DNA of 64,000 bases, from positions 3,596,001-3,660,000 of the forward strand of contig LR590464.1 in NCBI GenBank assembly GCA_901472455.1. Reading direction: 5' to 3'. The translations under genes were made by a program, and so were the position numbers. Of this stretch, positions 33,171-43,262 are shown piece after piece. Source of the DNA: Leclercia adecarboxylata (GTDB taxonomy: Bacteria; Pseudomonadota; Gammaproteobacteria; Enterobacterales; Enterobacteriaceae). The first letter of the stretch is position 1. Each line of letters starts with the position of its first letter. The notes under the pieces are model-generated. The model saw only the letters and a program-made list of their open reading frames with translations, did not search any database and was not told where the DNA came from.

Positions 33171-33892
33171 AGTACAAAGCCACCGTCAATGGTCAGGCTT
33201 GCGCCGGTCATGTAGCCGGACGACTCACCGGCAAGCCATGCCGCCAGCGAGGCGATCTCGTCCGGCTCCCCCATCCGCTGCAGCGGAATGCTTCCGACGA
33301 TCTGCTCCGCCATTCCGGCGGTCATATCGGTGGCGATGGGACCCGGCTGGATGTTGTTGATCGTAATACGTCGTGGCGCCAGATCCAGCGCGAGGTTCTG
33401 CACCATCGACGCCACGGCCGCTTTACTCATGGCATAAACACTGCTGCCTGCATGACCGGTACGTACCGCGGTATTACTGCCGATGGTGATCACCCGTCCG
33501 CCTTCGGCCATCTGTTTCACCGCCGCCTGAATGGCGAGGAAGACGCCGCGCACGTTGACGGCCAGAGTGGCATCCAGATCTGCCAGCGAATATGCCTCAA
33601 TGGTCCCGAGACGTAACACGCCCGCATTGACCACCGCGACATCCAGCCTGCCGTACTGCTGTAACGTCGTATCCACTGCCGCCTGGATAGCCGCCGCGTC
33701 TGCGCTGTCGGCTTCAATGGCTATAGCCTGCTCCCCCTGACGTTCAATTGTAGAGACCAGCGCCTGCGCCCGGTCCGGGCGTGATACCCAGGTGACGGCA
33801 ATCCGATAGCCCTCGTGCGCCAGTCGCACCGCAATAGCCGCCCCAATCCCGCGTGCGCCGCCGAAAACCAACGCCACTTTTTCGTGATTCAT
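33167..33892 (-). CDS. Short-chain dehydrogenase/reductase
   Basis: A 241-residue classical SDR oxidoreductase. The NAD(P)-binding motif is VFGGARGIGAAIA near residue 10, followed by NAGVL, the Asn of the tetrad (LAVNVRGVF), ITIGSNTAV (catalytic Ser), YAMSKAA (catalytic Tyr/Lys) and the C-terminal PGPIATDM and GYMTGASLTIDGG. The ATG at 33892 has a strong GGAGGA site. Nearest familiar relatives are BdcA-like and 3-oxoacyl-ACP-reductase-like SDRs; the substrate cannot be inferred. Divergent from the exported cassette that follows. Confidence 0.88.
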   Translation of the reverse strand: MNHEKVALVFGGARGIGAAIAVRLAHEGYRIAVTWVSRPDRAQALVSTIERQGEQAIAIEADSADAAAIQAAVDTTLQQYGRLDVAVVNAGVLRLGTIEAYSLADLDATLAVNVRGVFLAIQAAVKQMAEGGRVITIGSNTAVRTGHAGSSVYAMSKAAVASMVQNLALDLAPRRITINNIQPGPIATDMTAGMAEQIVGSIPLQRMGEPDEIASLAAWLAGESSGYMTGASLTIDGGFVL

Positions 33893-34112
33893 GATGGTGA
33901 TCCTCCTGTTTGCTTTAGCACCCACATGGATGCCACTGCAGACACCATGCCAGCAGACCCTGCCCCGCGCTTGCGCGGAATGTATCGCACTGTATCCGCG
34001 ACGCCCTGCTTACGCAGCCATACAAAAAAGCCGCCCGCAGCAAACAGACCCGATACATAAAAATGGTTTTCTGTATCTGTCGCCATTGATGACCTGATGA
34101 GGAGATACCCGA

Positions 34113-34574
34113 ATGATGCGTCAAAATTTATTGCTCACTCTGTTCGCGCTGACGTCTGGCTGCACCTGGGCCGCGCCGTTAAGCGGGCTGAGTGCCGCGG
34201 ATGTTAACGGCCCTGCCGCCGTCGCACCGCTCGAACAAACGCAGCCCCCGGCGAAGCTGATTGTCGATCCGCCGCTGGCTGGCCCGCTAAGTAAAGGCGC
34301 GGTCTTTATTCAATACCGTACAGAGAACATGCGCATCGAACCCGTATTCGGACCCGAAGCGCTAAAAGTGACACCGCGCATCGGCCATATCCACGTCATC
34401 GTGGATGACAACCCCTGGCACTGGGCCGACGCCAGCGGTGAGCCTGTCATTCTGGTGGGACTCCCCGCGGGTCATCACAAGGTGACCATTATTCTTGCCG
34501 ACCCAACCCATAAGCCTGTTGACCGTAAAACCATCGAATTCACCGTGCCGCCGCATGCTGCGGTTATGCACTGA
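34113..34574 (+). CDS. Exported DUF6130-type protein
   Basis: A 153-residue protein with an N-terminal signal peptide (NLLLTLFALTSGCTWAAPL, probable cleavage after WAA). Its core reads IGHIHVIVDDNPWHWADASG, then VGLPAGHHKVTIILADPTHKP, a His- and Trp-rich beta-sandwich-like pattern that I associate with DUF6130. No enzymatic motif is apparent; the clustered His residues could bind metal. AGGAG lies 8 bases before the ATG. It is the first of three closely spaced genes, all for exported proteins. Function unknown. Confidence 0.75.
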   Translation: MMRQNLLLTLFALTSGCTWAAPLSGLSAADVNGPAAVAPLEQTQPPAKLIVDPPLAGPLSKGAVFIQYRTENMRIEPVFGPEALKVTPRIGHIHVIVDDNPWHWADASGEPVILVGLPAGHHKVTIILADPTHKPVDRKTIEFTVPPHAAVMH

Positions 34575-34609
34575 ACACAACCCCTTACCTATTTTTGAGG
34601 ATTTGAACC

Positions 34610-34864
34610 ATGAAAACATTACTGATTGCTGTCCTGGCCTTCTCTGCTGCCATGGCTTCTAGCGCTTTCGCTGCCCAGGAAATTAACCAGCCTCAGGGGC
34701 TGCAAAAAATTGGCACCGTTTCTGACAGCAGCGGCGCAACGTCGCTCGCGGATCTGGAGGCGAAACTGCAGGCCAAGGCTGCCAAAGCAGGTGCAGGCGC
34801 GTTCCACATTACCTCTGCCGGGGGAAACAACACTCTGTCAGGCACCGCCGATATTTATCGTTGA
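34610..34864 (+). CDS. Periplasmic YdgH/BhsA/McbA-like protein (DUF1471)
   Basis: An 84-residue protein: signal peptide ending SSAFA-AQEI, then a DUF1471 domain (QGLQKIGTVS, a Lys/Ala-rich helix, AFHITSAGGNNTLSGTADIYR). Family members such as BhsA and McbA are small periplasmic or outer-membrane proteins induced by stress and affecting biofilm formation. TTGAGGATT provides the binding site. It follows the DUF6130 gene by 35 bases and precedes the hydrolase by 9. Confidence 0.85.
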   Translation: MKTLLIAVLAFSAAMASSAFAAQEINQPQGLQKIGTVSDSSGATSLADLEAKLQAKAAKAGAGAFHITSAGGNNTLSGTADIYR

Positions 34865-34873
34865 GGCTTAACC

Positions 34874-35621
34874 ATGAAAAAACTGTCTATTCATTCCCTG
34901 GCAGTGGGCCTGCTGCTGGCTACGGCCAGTGGTACGGCGCTGGCGAATACTAAAACCGTGGTGCTGGTGCATGGTGCTTTTGCCGACGGCAGCAGCTGGA
35001 ACCGGGTTATCGACCAACTGCAACGTCAGCATACCGAGGTCATTGCCGTTCAGCTGCCACTCACGTCGCTGAAAGAGGATGTCGCCGCCACCCAACGCGC
35101 CATCGCCCGGGCTAACGGCGATGTGGTACTGGTGGGGCACTCCTGGGGCGGCACGGTGATCAGCGAGGCGGGCAACGATGCGCGGGTGAAATCACTGGTT
35201 TATGTGGCGGCATTTGCCCCGGACGCCGGCCAGTCCACGGCGGATCTGGCGGGGAGCTATCCTGCCCCGCCGGGCAGCGCAGGAATCGCTAAAACCGCCG
35301 ACGGTTTTCTCTATCTGCCGGGCAAATCGGTACGCCAGGACTTTGCGCCAGACCTTAAAGCGGCTGAGCAGAACACGCTGACCGCTACCCAAGGCCCGAT
35401 ACGTGCAGATGCCTTTGCGGAAAAAGTTACCCACGCAGCCTGGCGTGATAAGCCGAGCTGGTATGTGGTCAGCAAGAATGACCGGATGATCAACCCGGAC
35501 CTGGAGCGGGCCATGGCGAAAGCGATTCATGCCAAAAACTACCGAAGTGACGGCAAGTCATGTATCGATGGTGAGTCAGCCGGAAGAAATTGCCCGGACG
35601 ATTGAGCAAGCGGTGAAATGA
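34874..35621 (+). CDS. Exported alpha/beta hydrolase (one frameshift)
   Basis: A serine hydrolase of about 248 residues with a signal peptide (LAVGLLLATASGTALAN). Motifs are VVLVHGAFADGSSW (oxyanion loop), VLVGHSWGGTV (nucleophile Ser) and VVSKNDRMINPDLE (acid region). The frame breaks near 35537 (AAAAAC for AAAAC). Corrected, the end reads TTEVTASHVSMVSQPEEIAR, supplying the catalytic His in SHVSM; as read it would lose it. It resembles salicylate-esterase/EstC-like hydrolases seen with export signals. Natural substrate unknown. Confidence 0.82.
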
Positions 35622-35631
35622 TACCGGCGAA

Positions 35632-35660
35632 AAAAAGCCCGCTGACTGCGGGCTTTAATC
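35632..35660. terminator. Bidirectional terminator between the hydrolase gene and guaA
   Basis: AAAGCCCGC / GCGGGCTTT with a 5-base loop. The minus strand has a seven-T tract directly after the stem, so it is strong for guaBA and weaker for the plus-strand cassette. Confidence 0.85.
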
Positions 35661-35683
35661 ATGACGAGATTATTGGGCGGGCG

Positions 35684-37262
35684 TTATTCCCACTCAATCG
35701 TTGCCGGTGGCTTACCGCTGATGTCATACACCACGCGGGAAATACCGTTAACTTCGTTGATGATGCGGTTAGACACGCGGCCTAAGAAGTCATACGGCAG
35801 ATGCGCCCAGTGAGCGGTCATAAAGTCGATAGTCTCAACCGCACGCAGGGAGACAACCCAGTCGTACTTACGGCCATCGCCCATTACGCCTACAGAGCGA
35901 ACCGGCAGGAAGACGGTGAACGCCTGGCTCACTTTGTTGTACAGGTCGGCTTTGTGCAGCTCTTCGATGAAGATCGCGTCTGCGCGACGCAGCAGGTCGC
36001 AGTACTCTTTCTTCACTTCGCCCAGCACGCGCACGCCCAGGCCTGGACCCGGGAACGGGTGACGGTAGAGCATGTCGTACGGCAGACCCAGCTCCAGGCC
36101 GATCTTACGCACTTCGTCTTTGAACAGCTCACGCAGCGGCTCAACCAGACCCATCTTCATCTCTTTCGGCAGGCCGCCCACGTTGTGGTGAGATTTGATG
36201 ACGTGTGCTTTACCGGTGGCAGAAGCCGCGGATTCGATCACGTCCGGGTAGATGGTGCCCTGTGCCAGCCACTTCACGTCTTCCAGCTTCAGCGCTTCTT
36301 CGTCGAACACTTCCACGAACACGCGGCCGATGATTTTACGTTTGGCTTCAGGATCGTTCTCGCCCGCCAGCGCGTCGAGGAAGCGCTTCTCGCCTTCTAC
36401 GTGAACGATGTTCAGACCGAAGTGGTCACCGAACATGTCCATCACCTGCTGGGCTTCGTTCAGACGCAGCAGACCGTTGTCCACGAAGACGCAGGTCAGG
36501 TTCTTACCAATGGCGCGGTGCAGCAACATCGCCGTCACGGAGGAGTCAACGCCGCCGGAAAGGCCAAGGATCACTTTGTCATCACCGACCTGCTGGCGAA
36601 TACGTTCCACCGCATCGTCGATGATTTTGGCTGGCGTCCACAGCGCTTCACACTGGCAGATATCGCGAATGAAGCGATCCAGCATGCGCATACCCTGACG
36701 GGTGTGGGTTACTTCCGGGTGGAACTGCACGCCGTAGAAGCGTTTTTCTTCGTTGGCCATAATGGCAAACGGGCAGCTCTCGGTGCTGGCAACGGTCACG
36801 AAGTCGGACGGGATAGCGGTGACTTTGTCCCCGTGGCTCATCCAGACGTCGAGCAGCGGTTTGCCGTCGGCGGTCAGGGAGTCTTCGATACCGCGGATCA
36901 GCGCGCTGTCGGTCTGAACTTCAACCTGCGCGTAGCCGAACTCACGTTCGTTGGATGCTTCAACATGGCCACCAAGCTGCATCGCCATTGGTCTGCATGC
37001 CGTAGCAGACGCCGAACACCGGCACGCCGGCTTCAAACACGTACTGCGGGGCGCGCGGGCTGTTGGCTTCGGTGGTGCTTTCCGGGCCACCGGAGAGGAT
37101 GATACCGCTTGGATTGAATTCGCGAATCTGTGCTTCCGTGACATCCCACGCCCACAGCTCACAGTAAACGCCCAGCTCACGTACGCGACGCGCGACCAGC
37201 TGAGTGTATTGCGAACCGAAATCCAGAATGAGAATGCGATGTTTATGAATATTTTCCGTCAT
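35684..37262 (-). CDS. guaA: GMP synthase [glutamine-hydrolysing] (one frameshift)
   Basis: Converts XMP to GMP with ATP and glutamine. The N-terminal class I amidotransferase has the nucleophile Cys in GVCYGMQ and His/Glu in [11 protein letters not shown]. The ATP pyrophosphatase domain has the PP-loop [11 protein letters not shown], and the C-terminal dimerisation domain ends in PPATIEWE. One extra A near 36989 (ACCAATGG) breaks the frame in the amidotransferase domain; removal gives 525 residues, as in E. coli. Second gene of guaBA. Confidence 0.96.
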
Positions 37263-37294
37263 TGACGCTAATTCCGAGGCAAGTGAAACAAAAT

Positions 37295-37316
37295 CGCCCG
37301 GCATATAAGCCGGGCG
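37295..37316. repeat. Hairpin within the guaB-guaA intergenic region
   Basis: A perfect 8-bp stem CGCCCGGC / GCCGGGCG with loop ATATAA and no T tract. It may tune the relative guaB/guaA mRNA stability. Confidence 0.55.
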
Positions 37317-37326
37317 TGGAAACTTA

Positions 37327-38821
<1,495 letters not shown>

Positions 38822-38877
38822 TTAAATATTGCCGTGGCATTATACAGAGCGTAACCGATTGCATCTACACTTTTTTA

Positions 38878-38893
38878 TAAAAAACGCTTGCGA
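38878..38893. promoter_or_regulatory. Possible PurR-type site upstream of guaBA
   Basis: On the minus strand TCGCAAGCGTTTTTTA keeps the CGCAAnCGnTT core of PurR operators but departs from it at the right edge. guaBA is under PurR control in E. coli. It lies in the guaB/xseA divergent region, 81 bases from guaB. Confidence 0.4.
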
Positions 38894-38956
38894 TTGCCTC
38901 TTATCAGGTTACTATCGACTGAATAACTTGCTGATTTAGAATTTGATCCCGCTCAC

Positions 38957-40330
38957 ATGTTATCCTCCCAATCCCCCTCAATTTATACTGTCAGCCGCCT
39001 TAACCAGACGGTCCGTTTGCTGCTTGAGCAGGAAATAGGCCAGGTGTGGATCAGCGGAGAGATCTCCAATTTCACCCAACCGGCATCCGGTCACTGGTAT
39101 TTCACCCTGAAGGACAATACCGCCCAGGTGCGCTGCGCGATGTTCCGCAACAGCAACCGCCGGGTGACCTTCCGACCGCAGCACGGGCAGCAGGTGCTGG
39201 TACGCGCCAGTATCACCCTGTACGAGCCGCGCGGTGATTATCAGATTATCGTTGAGAGCATGCAGCCAGCGGGTGAAGGGCTTCTGCAGCAGAAGTATGA
39301 GCAGCTGAAAGCCGCGCTGTCCGCGGAAGGGCTGTTCGATCAGCAATATAAAAAACCGCTTCCCTCCCCTGCCCACTGCGTGGGGGTGATCACCTCGAAA
39401 ACCGGCGCCGCGCTGCACGATATCCTGCATGTGCTGAAACGCCGCGACCCTTCCCTGCCGGTCATTATCTACCCGACTGCGGTGCAGGGCGACGATGCGC
39501 CCGGGCAGATTGTTCGCGCCATTCAGCTCGCCAATGCCCGTCAGGAGTGTGATGTGCTGATCGTCGGGCGCGGCGGCGGCTCGCTGGAAGATCTGTGGAG
39601 CTTTAACGACGAACGCGTGGCGCGGGCGATTTTTGCCAGCCAGATCCCGGTAGTCAGCGCCGTCGGGCACGAGACGGACGTCACCATCGCAGATTTTGTC
39701 GCTGACCTGCGTGCACCCACGCCCTCTGCCGCGGCAGAAGTGGTGAGCCGTAACCAGCTCGAGCTGCTACGACAGATGCAAAACGGCCAGCAGCGCCTGG
39801 AGATGGCAATGGACTATTTCCTTGCCAACCGCACCCGTCGCTTTACCCAGCTTCATCATCGTCTGCAGCAGCAGCATCCCCAGCTGCGTCTGGCGCGTCA
39901 GCAAACCGTGCTGGAACGTCTGCGCCAGCGGATGAACCTCGCGGTGGACAATCAGCTTAAACGAGCGGCGCAGCGCCAGCAGCGCACCACTCAGCGCCTG
40001 AATCAGCACAACCCGCAGCCACGCATCTACCGGGCGCAAACCCGTATTCAGCAGCTTGAGTATCGTCTTGCGGAGAACCTGCGCGCACGGCTTAGCAGCA
40101 CCCGCGAGCGCTTTGGTAATGCGGTTACCCATCTGGAAGCCGTCAGCCCGCTCTCGACGCTGGCGCGCGGCTACAGCGTGACCACCGCGACCGACGGCAA
40201 CGTACTGAAGCAGGCTAAACAGGTCAACGTCGGAGATGTGCTTACTACCCGGCTGTCAGACGGCTGGGTGGAAAGCGAAGTGAAAGGCGTGACGCCGGTA
40301 AAGAAAACGCGCGCGCGTAAAAAAGCGTGA
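38957..40330 (+). CDS. xseA: Exodeoxyribonuclease VII large subunit
   Basis: Large catalytic subunit of ExoVII, which degrades single-stranded DNA in both directions with several XseB small subunits. Intact, 457 residues (456 in E. coli). An N-terminal OB fold ([20 protein letters not shown]), a catalytic domain ([52 protein letters not shown]) and a long coiled coil with Gln/Arg-rich repeats are visible. Divergent from guaB. Confidence 0.97.
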   Translation: MLSSQSPSIYTVSRLNQTVRLLLEQEIGQVWISGEISNFTQPASGHWYFTLKDNTAQVRCAMFRNSNRRVTFRPQHGQQVLVRASITLYEPRGDYQIIVESMQPAGEGLLQQKYEQLKAALSAEGLFDQQYKKPLPSPAHCVGVITSKTGAALHDILHVLKRRDPSLPVIIYPTAVQGDDAPGQIVRAIQLANARQECDVLIVGRGGGSLEDLWSFNDERVARAIFASQIPVVSAVGHETDVTIADFVADLRAPTPSAAAEVVSRNQLELLRQMQNGQQRLEMAMDYFLANRTRRFTQLHHRLQQQHPQLRLARQQTVLERLRQRMNLAVDNQLKRAAQRQQRTTQRLNQHNPQPRIYRAQTRIQQLEYRLAENLRARLSSTRERFGNAVTHLEAVSPLSTLARGYSVTTATDGNVLKQAKQVNVGDVLTTRLSDGWVESEVKGVTPVKKTRARKKA

Positions 40331-41463
40331 TCAGGATTTGCCGTCAGGCGTGACGGCAAGCAGCGCCCAGGACAGTCCGGAAAAAATGGCCAGCGCTACG
40401 GCTGCGCCTGCCATTCCCAGTAACAGACCAAACACCACGGCGCCGACAACCTGTCCGGCTGCCAGCATCAGAAAAGCCATACTGACCCCCACAGCCGGTG
40501 ACGGGTGGGCGATAGTCGCGCCCTGCACCAGCAGTACGCCAGACAAAATAACGTATCCCGCCCCGCTCATCGCCACCACTGGCACCAGCCACCAGGCAAA
40601 CCCTTCATTTAACGCCAGAGCCAGCAGCGAGGCGGCCATAAAAATCTGCGAAAGCCGGTAAACGCCCCGCATCCCGATACGTTTTGCCGCACTCCCGGTA
40701 AACACGGCAACGATCCCTGCCCCGCCGCTCACCAGCCACAGAACCCGCGTCACGGCGCTATCAAGCCCGGTATGGCTCGTAAGCAGCTCCGGCCAAAACT
40801 CCACCAGGCGGCGCTGGCAACGCCGCTCACGAAAGTAATCATTAACAGCCGGTACATGCCCGGCTTGCGAAGCAACCCGCGCCAGGATGGCAGTTGTTCT
40901 CGCTTGCGCGTAGACAGCCCCGGCAGATAACGCCACGCTGCCAGCAGGCAGAGCAGTGCCAGCAGGGCAAAGACGATACAGGCCGCGCGCCAGCCTCCCG
41001 GCATAAAAAACAGAACCGGCACCGAGAGGATGATCCCGGCGCTTGTTCCGGCATTAATGACGGTGTTCACCAGGGTCTGGCGATCTGGCGCAATGGTATC
41101 ATCTACGGCTCCGGCAAGCGCGGGTGAGGCCAGCCCCGAACTTAATCCGGCAATAAATAACCCTGTCGCAAGGGTGAGCGGCTGCGCCGAGAATGCCAGA
41201 ATAAACAGTCCACTCGCTGCCGTGACGGCTGCCAGCAAAGCCGGTACGCGGGGACCAAAGCGGTTGGTGAGGGAAGAGGCAAAGAATACTGACAGGCAGT
41301 AGGCCGCATAGCTACAGGCGGCAATCCCTCCGGCAATCTGGGGTGAGAAAGGGATGGCCTGACGAATATCGGGCAGCATCAGACCCCAGGAAAATCTCGC
41401 CATGCCATACGTCACCGCGATTAACGAGAACCCGGTTATACCCAGTGCGATCGGTCTGTTCAT
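40331..41463 (-). CDS. MFS transporter, YbfB/YjiJ-like (one frameshift)
   Basis: An MFS permease of about 377 residues with twelve hydrophobic segments. The beginning (GFSLIAVTYGMARFSWGLML) and the ALAGAVDDTIAPDRQ linker resemble the YbfB/YjiJ group. A base is missing near 40795 (GTTTTGGCC), after which the frame continues as FWPELLTSHTGLDSAVTRVL. Substrate unknown. It is convergent with xseA with no gap and divergent from the protealysin gene; it is not at this position in E. coli. Confidence 0.8.
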
Positions 41464-41485
41464 TACGCCCCTCTCTTTGCCCGCA

Positions 41486-41527
41486 GTAAAAACCTAAACG
41501 CTGATAAGGCGTTATGCCAGTTTTTAC
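41486..41527. promoter_or_regulatory. Nested dyad in the MFS/protealysin divergent promoter region
   Basis: GTAAAAAC (41486-41493) and GTTTTTAC (41520-41527) form an outer 8-bp inverted repeat around an inner AACGC (41497-41501) / GCGTT (41509-41513). This could be a regulator site or a leader hairpin of the MFS gene. Confidence 0.4.
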
Positions 41528-41621
41528 CGGTACGAATACTCTGACTTCTCTCCGCCTGCGGCGTCATCATTTACAATTAACGTGTTTCTTTTTTCGGCAT
41601 TGCCAGAAACAGGAGAGAAGC

Positions 41622-42641
41622 ATGACCCGAATTCACAGCGTGATCCCGCCGTATATTCTTCGTCGTATTATTGAAAGTGGCTCTGAGCCGCAGCAGCGTT
41701 GCGCCCGCCAGACACTAACACATGTACAAACGCTGATGGCACATATGCCAGGTAAACCCGCTGCGCCGCACGTTAATAAAACCGGGCAGCTGGAGCGTGA
41801 TATTTATGATGCAAAACAGACCCAGGAACTGCCGGGCGCTCAGGTGCGTTATGAGGGACAGCCGTCAAATGGGGATATTGCCGTCGATGAAGCCTATGAT
41901 TATTTAGGTATCACCCATGATTTTTTCTGGAAAAATTATCATCGCGACTCGCTGGATAATAAAGGGCTGATACTGACGGGCACCGTTCATTATGGGCGGG
42001 AATATCAGAACGCTTTCTGGAATGGTCAGCAGATGGTTTTTGGCGATGGTGACGGCGAGATATTTAACCGCTTCACGATTGCCATTGACGTTGTGGCACA
42101 TGAACTTAGCCATGGCGTAACCGAAACCGAAGCCGGGCTTATCTACTTTGAACAATCGGGTGCGCTGAATGAGTCATTATCTGATGTTTTCGGCTCGCTG
42201 GTGAAACAGTATCACCTGAAGCAAACGGCCGACCAGGCCGACTGGCTGATAGGTGAAGGGCTGCTGGCGGCAGCGATCAATGGCAAAGGGCTGCGATCGA
42301 TGTCAGAACCAGGAACCGCCTATGACGATCCCCTGCTCGGCAAGGATCCGCAGCCCGGGCATATGAAAGACTTTATCAAAACGCGTGAAGATAACGGCGG
42401 CGTGCATCTTAATTCGGGCATTCCTAATCGCGCGTTTTACCTTGCCGCGACGGCCATTGGCGGCTATGCCTGGGAGAAAGCGGGTTATGCCTGGTATGAC
42501 ACGGTTTGCGCTCGACAGCTGGCGCAAGATGCGGATTTTGACGCCTTTGCGAAACTGACGGTAGCACACGGTGAAAAGCGATCGGGTGGTGACGTCGCAG
42601 CAGCCATTGAGCAAGCCTGGAAACAGGTGGGAGTGTTGTAA
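41622..42641 (+). CDS. Protealysin-like M4 metallopeptidase
   Basis: A thermolysin-family zinc protease of 339 residues, the size of Serratia protealysin. There is no classical signal peptide; residues 1-50 form the short protealysin-type propeptide with the PPY/PPL-like motif in SVIPPYILRRIIESG. Catalytic residues are complete: H160-E161-x-x-H164 in VVAHELSHGVTE, zinc ligand E184 in GALNESLSDVFGS, and catalytic H262 in DNGGVHLNSGIPNRAFY. The ATG at 41622 follows AGGAGAG; earlier in-frame starts give an unrelated tail. It is followed without a gap by its inhibitor gene. Related enzymes affect bacterial invasion of host cells and cleave actin and OmpX. Confidence 0.93.
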   Translation: MTRIHSVIPPYILRRIIESGSEPQQRCARQTLTHVQTLMAHMPGKPAAPHVNKTGQLERDIYDAKQTQELPGAQVRYEGQPSNGDIAVDEAYDYLGITHDFFWKNYHRDSLDNKGLILTGTVHYGREYQNAFWNGQQMVFGDGDGEIFNRFTIAIDVVAHELSHGVTETEAGLIYFEQSGALNESLSDVFGSLVKQYHLKQTADQADWLIGEGLLAAAINGKGLRSMSEPGTAYDDPLLGKDPQPGHMKDFIKTREDNGGVHLNSGIPNRAFYLAATAIGGYAWEKAGYAWYDTVCARQLAQDADFDAFAKLTVAHGEKRSGGDVAAAIEQAWKQVGVL

Positions 42642-42992
42642 ATGCAGGTTCCCGAACTGACGGATGACGCGGTGGTTGAGCTGGCGCGTGAAGGCGGCGT
42701 GGCCTATATTCCCCATCTCAGCGGGTTACGGCGAATCGCGCTCTCGACGCTTAACAGCACGCAGCGCCAGCGCGTGGTGAACATACTGGAGCAGGCTATT
42801 CCACGGGGAGAGCCTCCCGGCCAGCGGTCGTCACCCGGTGGCGGCGACCAGCGCTATTTTCGCATCCAGATAATCTGGACCCGGCACAATCAGGCGCAAT
42901 ATACCGACATCATTGTGCTGGTTCCCGAGCAGGAAGCGCCAGAGTCGCTGGTCGAACTCTGGCAAAAAGGCGAAGGCTGCGTCTGCGATTAA
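42642..42992 (+). CDS. Emfourin-type protealysin inhibitor
   Basis: A 116-residue cytoplasmic protein with no signal peptide. It has ELAREGGVAYIPHLSGLRRI, a helix with STLNSTQRQRVVNILEQA and a beta-rich end (YFRIQIIWTRHNQAQYTDII). This is the pattern of emfourin (M4in), the slow tight-binding inhibitor encoded next to protealysin in Serratia. The ATG follows the protease TAA immediately (0 bases), which predicts translational coupling and balanced synthesis. The stop overlaps the convergent yfgJ stop by 4 bases. Confidence 0.88.
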   Translation: MQVPELTDDAVVELAREGGVAYIPHLSGLRRIALSTLNSTQRQRVVNILEQAIPRGEPPGQRSSPGGGDQRYFRIQIIWTRHNQAQYTDIIVLVPEQEAPESLVELWQKGEGCVCD

Positions 42993-43210
42993 GCGTCAGC
43001 CCTGACGAACGCCACGCGTTTTTTCGAGATCAAACCGTGGCCGTTCTGGCAGAAATAATCCACCGCACCGCAGGCCTTTAATACCTGGAGTGGCTGATGG
43101 CACTCCGGGCAGCGCGCTTCCAGGGGGATATCTTTATGGCAATTCTCGCAGTGCGCCACACCGTTTTGCGGTTCAATCTCCGCATGGCAATCCGGGCAGG
43201 TAATCGACAT
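42989..43210 (-). CDS. yfgJ: Zinc-ribbon protein YfgJ (DUF1407 type)
   Basis: A 73-residue protein (71 in E. coli) with three Cys pairs: CPDCHAEIE, CENCHKDIP and CPECHQPLQ, then KACGAVDYFCQNGHGLISKK, which is almost identical to E. coli. It binds zinc by inference; its function is unknown. The ATG at 43210 gives MSITCPDC. In E. coli yfgJ follows der directly; here two genes intervene. Confidence 0.9.
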   Translation of the reverse strand: MSITCPDCHAEIEPQNGVAHCENCHKDIPLEARCPECHQPLQVLKACGAVDYFCQNGHGLISKKRVAFVRADA

Positions 43211-43262
43211 GATGACTCCTTTAAAGGACATTCAGTTCTGCCCTGATATTACCACGATGCGT

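Noticed and set aside
33889..34086. 65-residue minus-strand frame in the SDR/DUF6130 divergent region
   Set aside because: It has a mildly hydrophobic stretch, but no ribosome binding site, no recognised family and a second equally long frame over the same bases. Probably chance.
35801..37102. 433-residue open frame on the plus strand
   Set aside because: It lies wholly opposite guaA, whose protein is fully recognisable. The product is His/Gln/Val-rich without any known motif, the usual mirror of a GC-rich gene.
40338..40359. Perfect 9-bp inverted repeat TTGCCGTCA/TGACGGCAA
   Set aside because: It lies inside the coding end of the MFS gene opposite the xseA 3' end and lacks a T tract; possibly a 3' structure but not supportable as a terminator.
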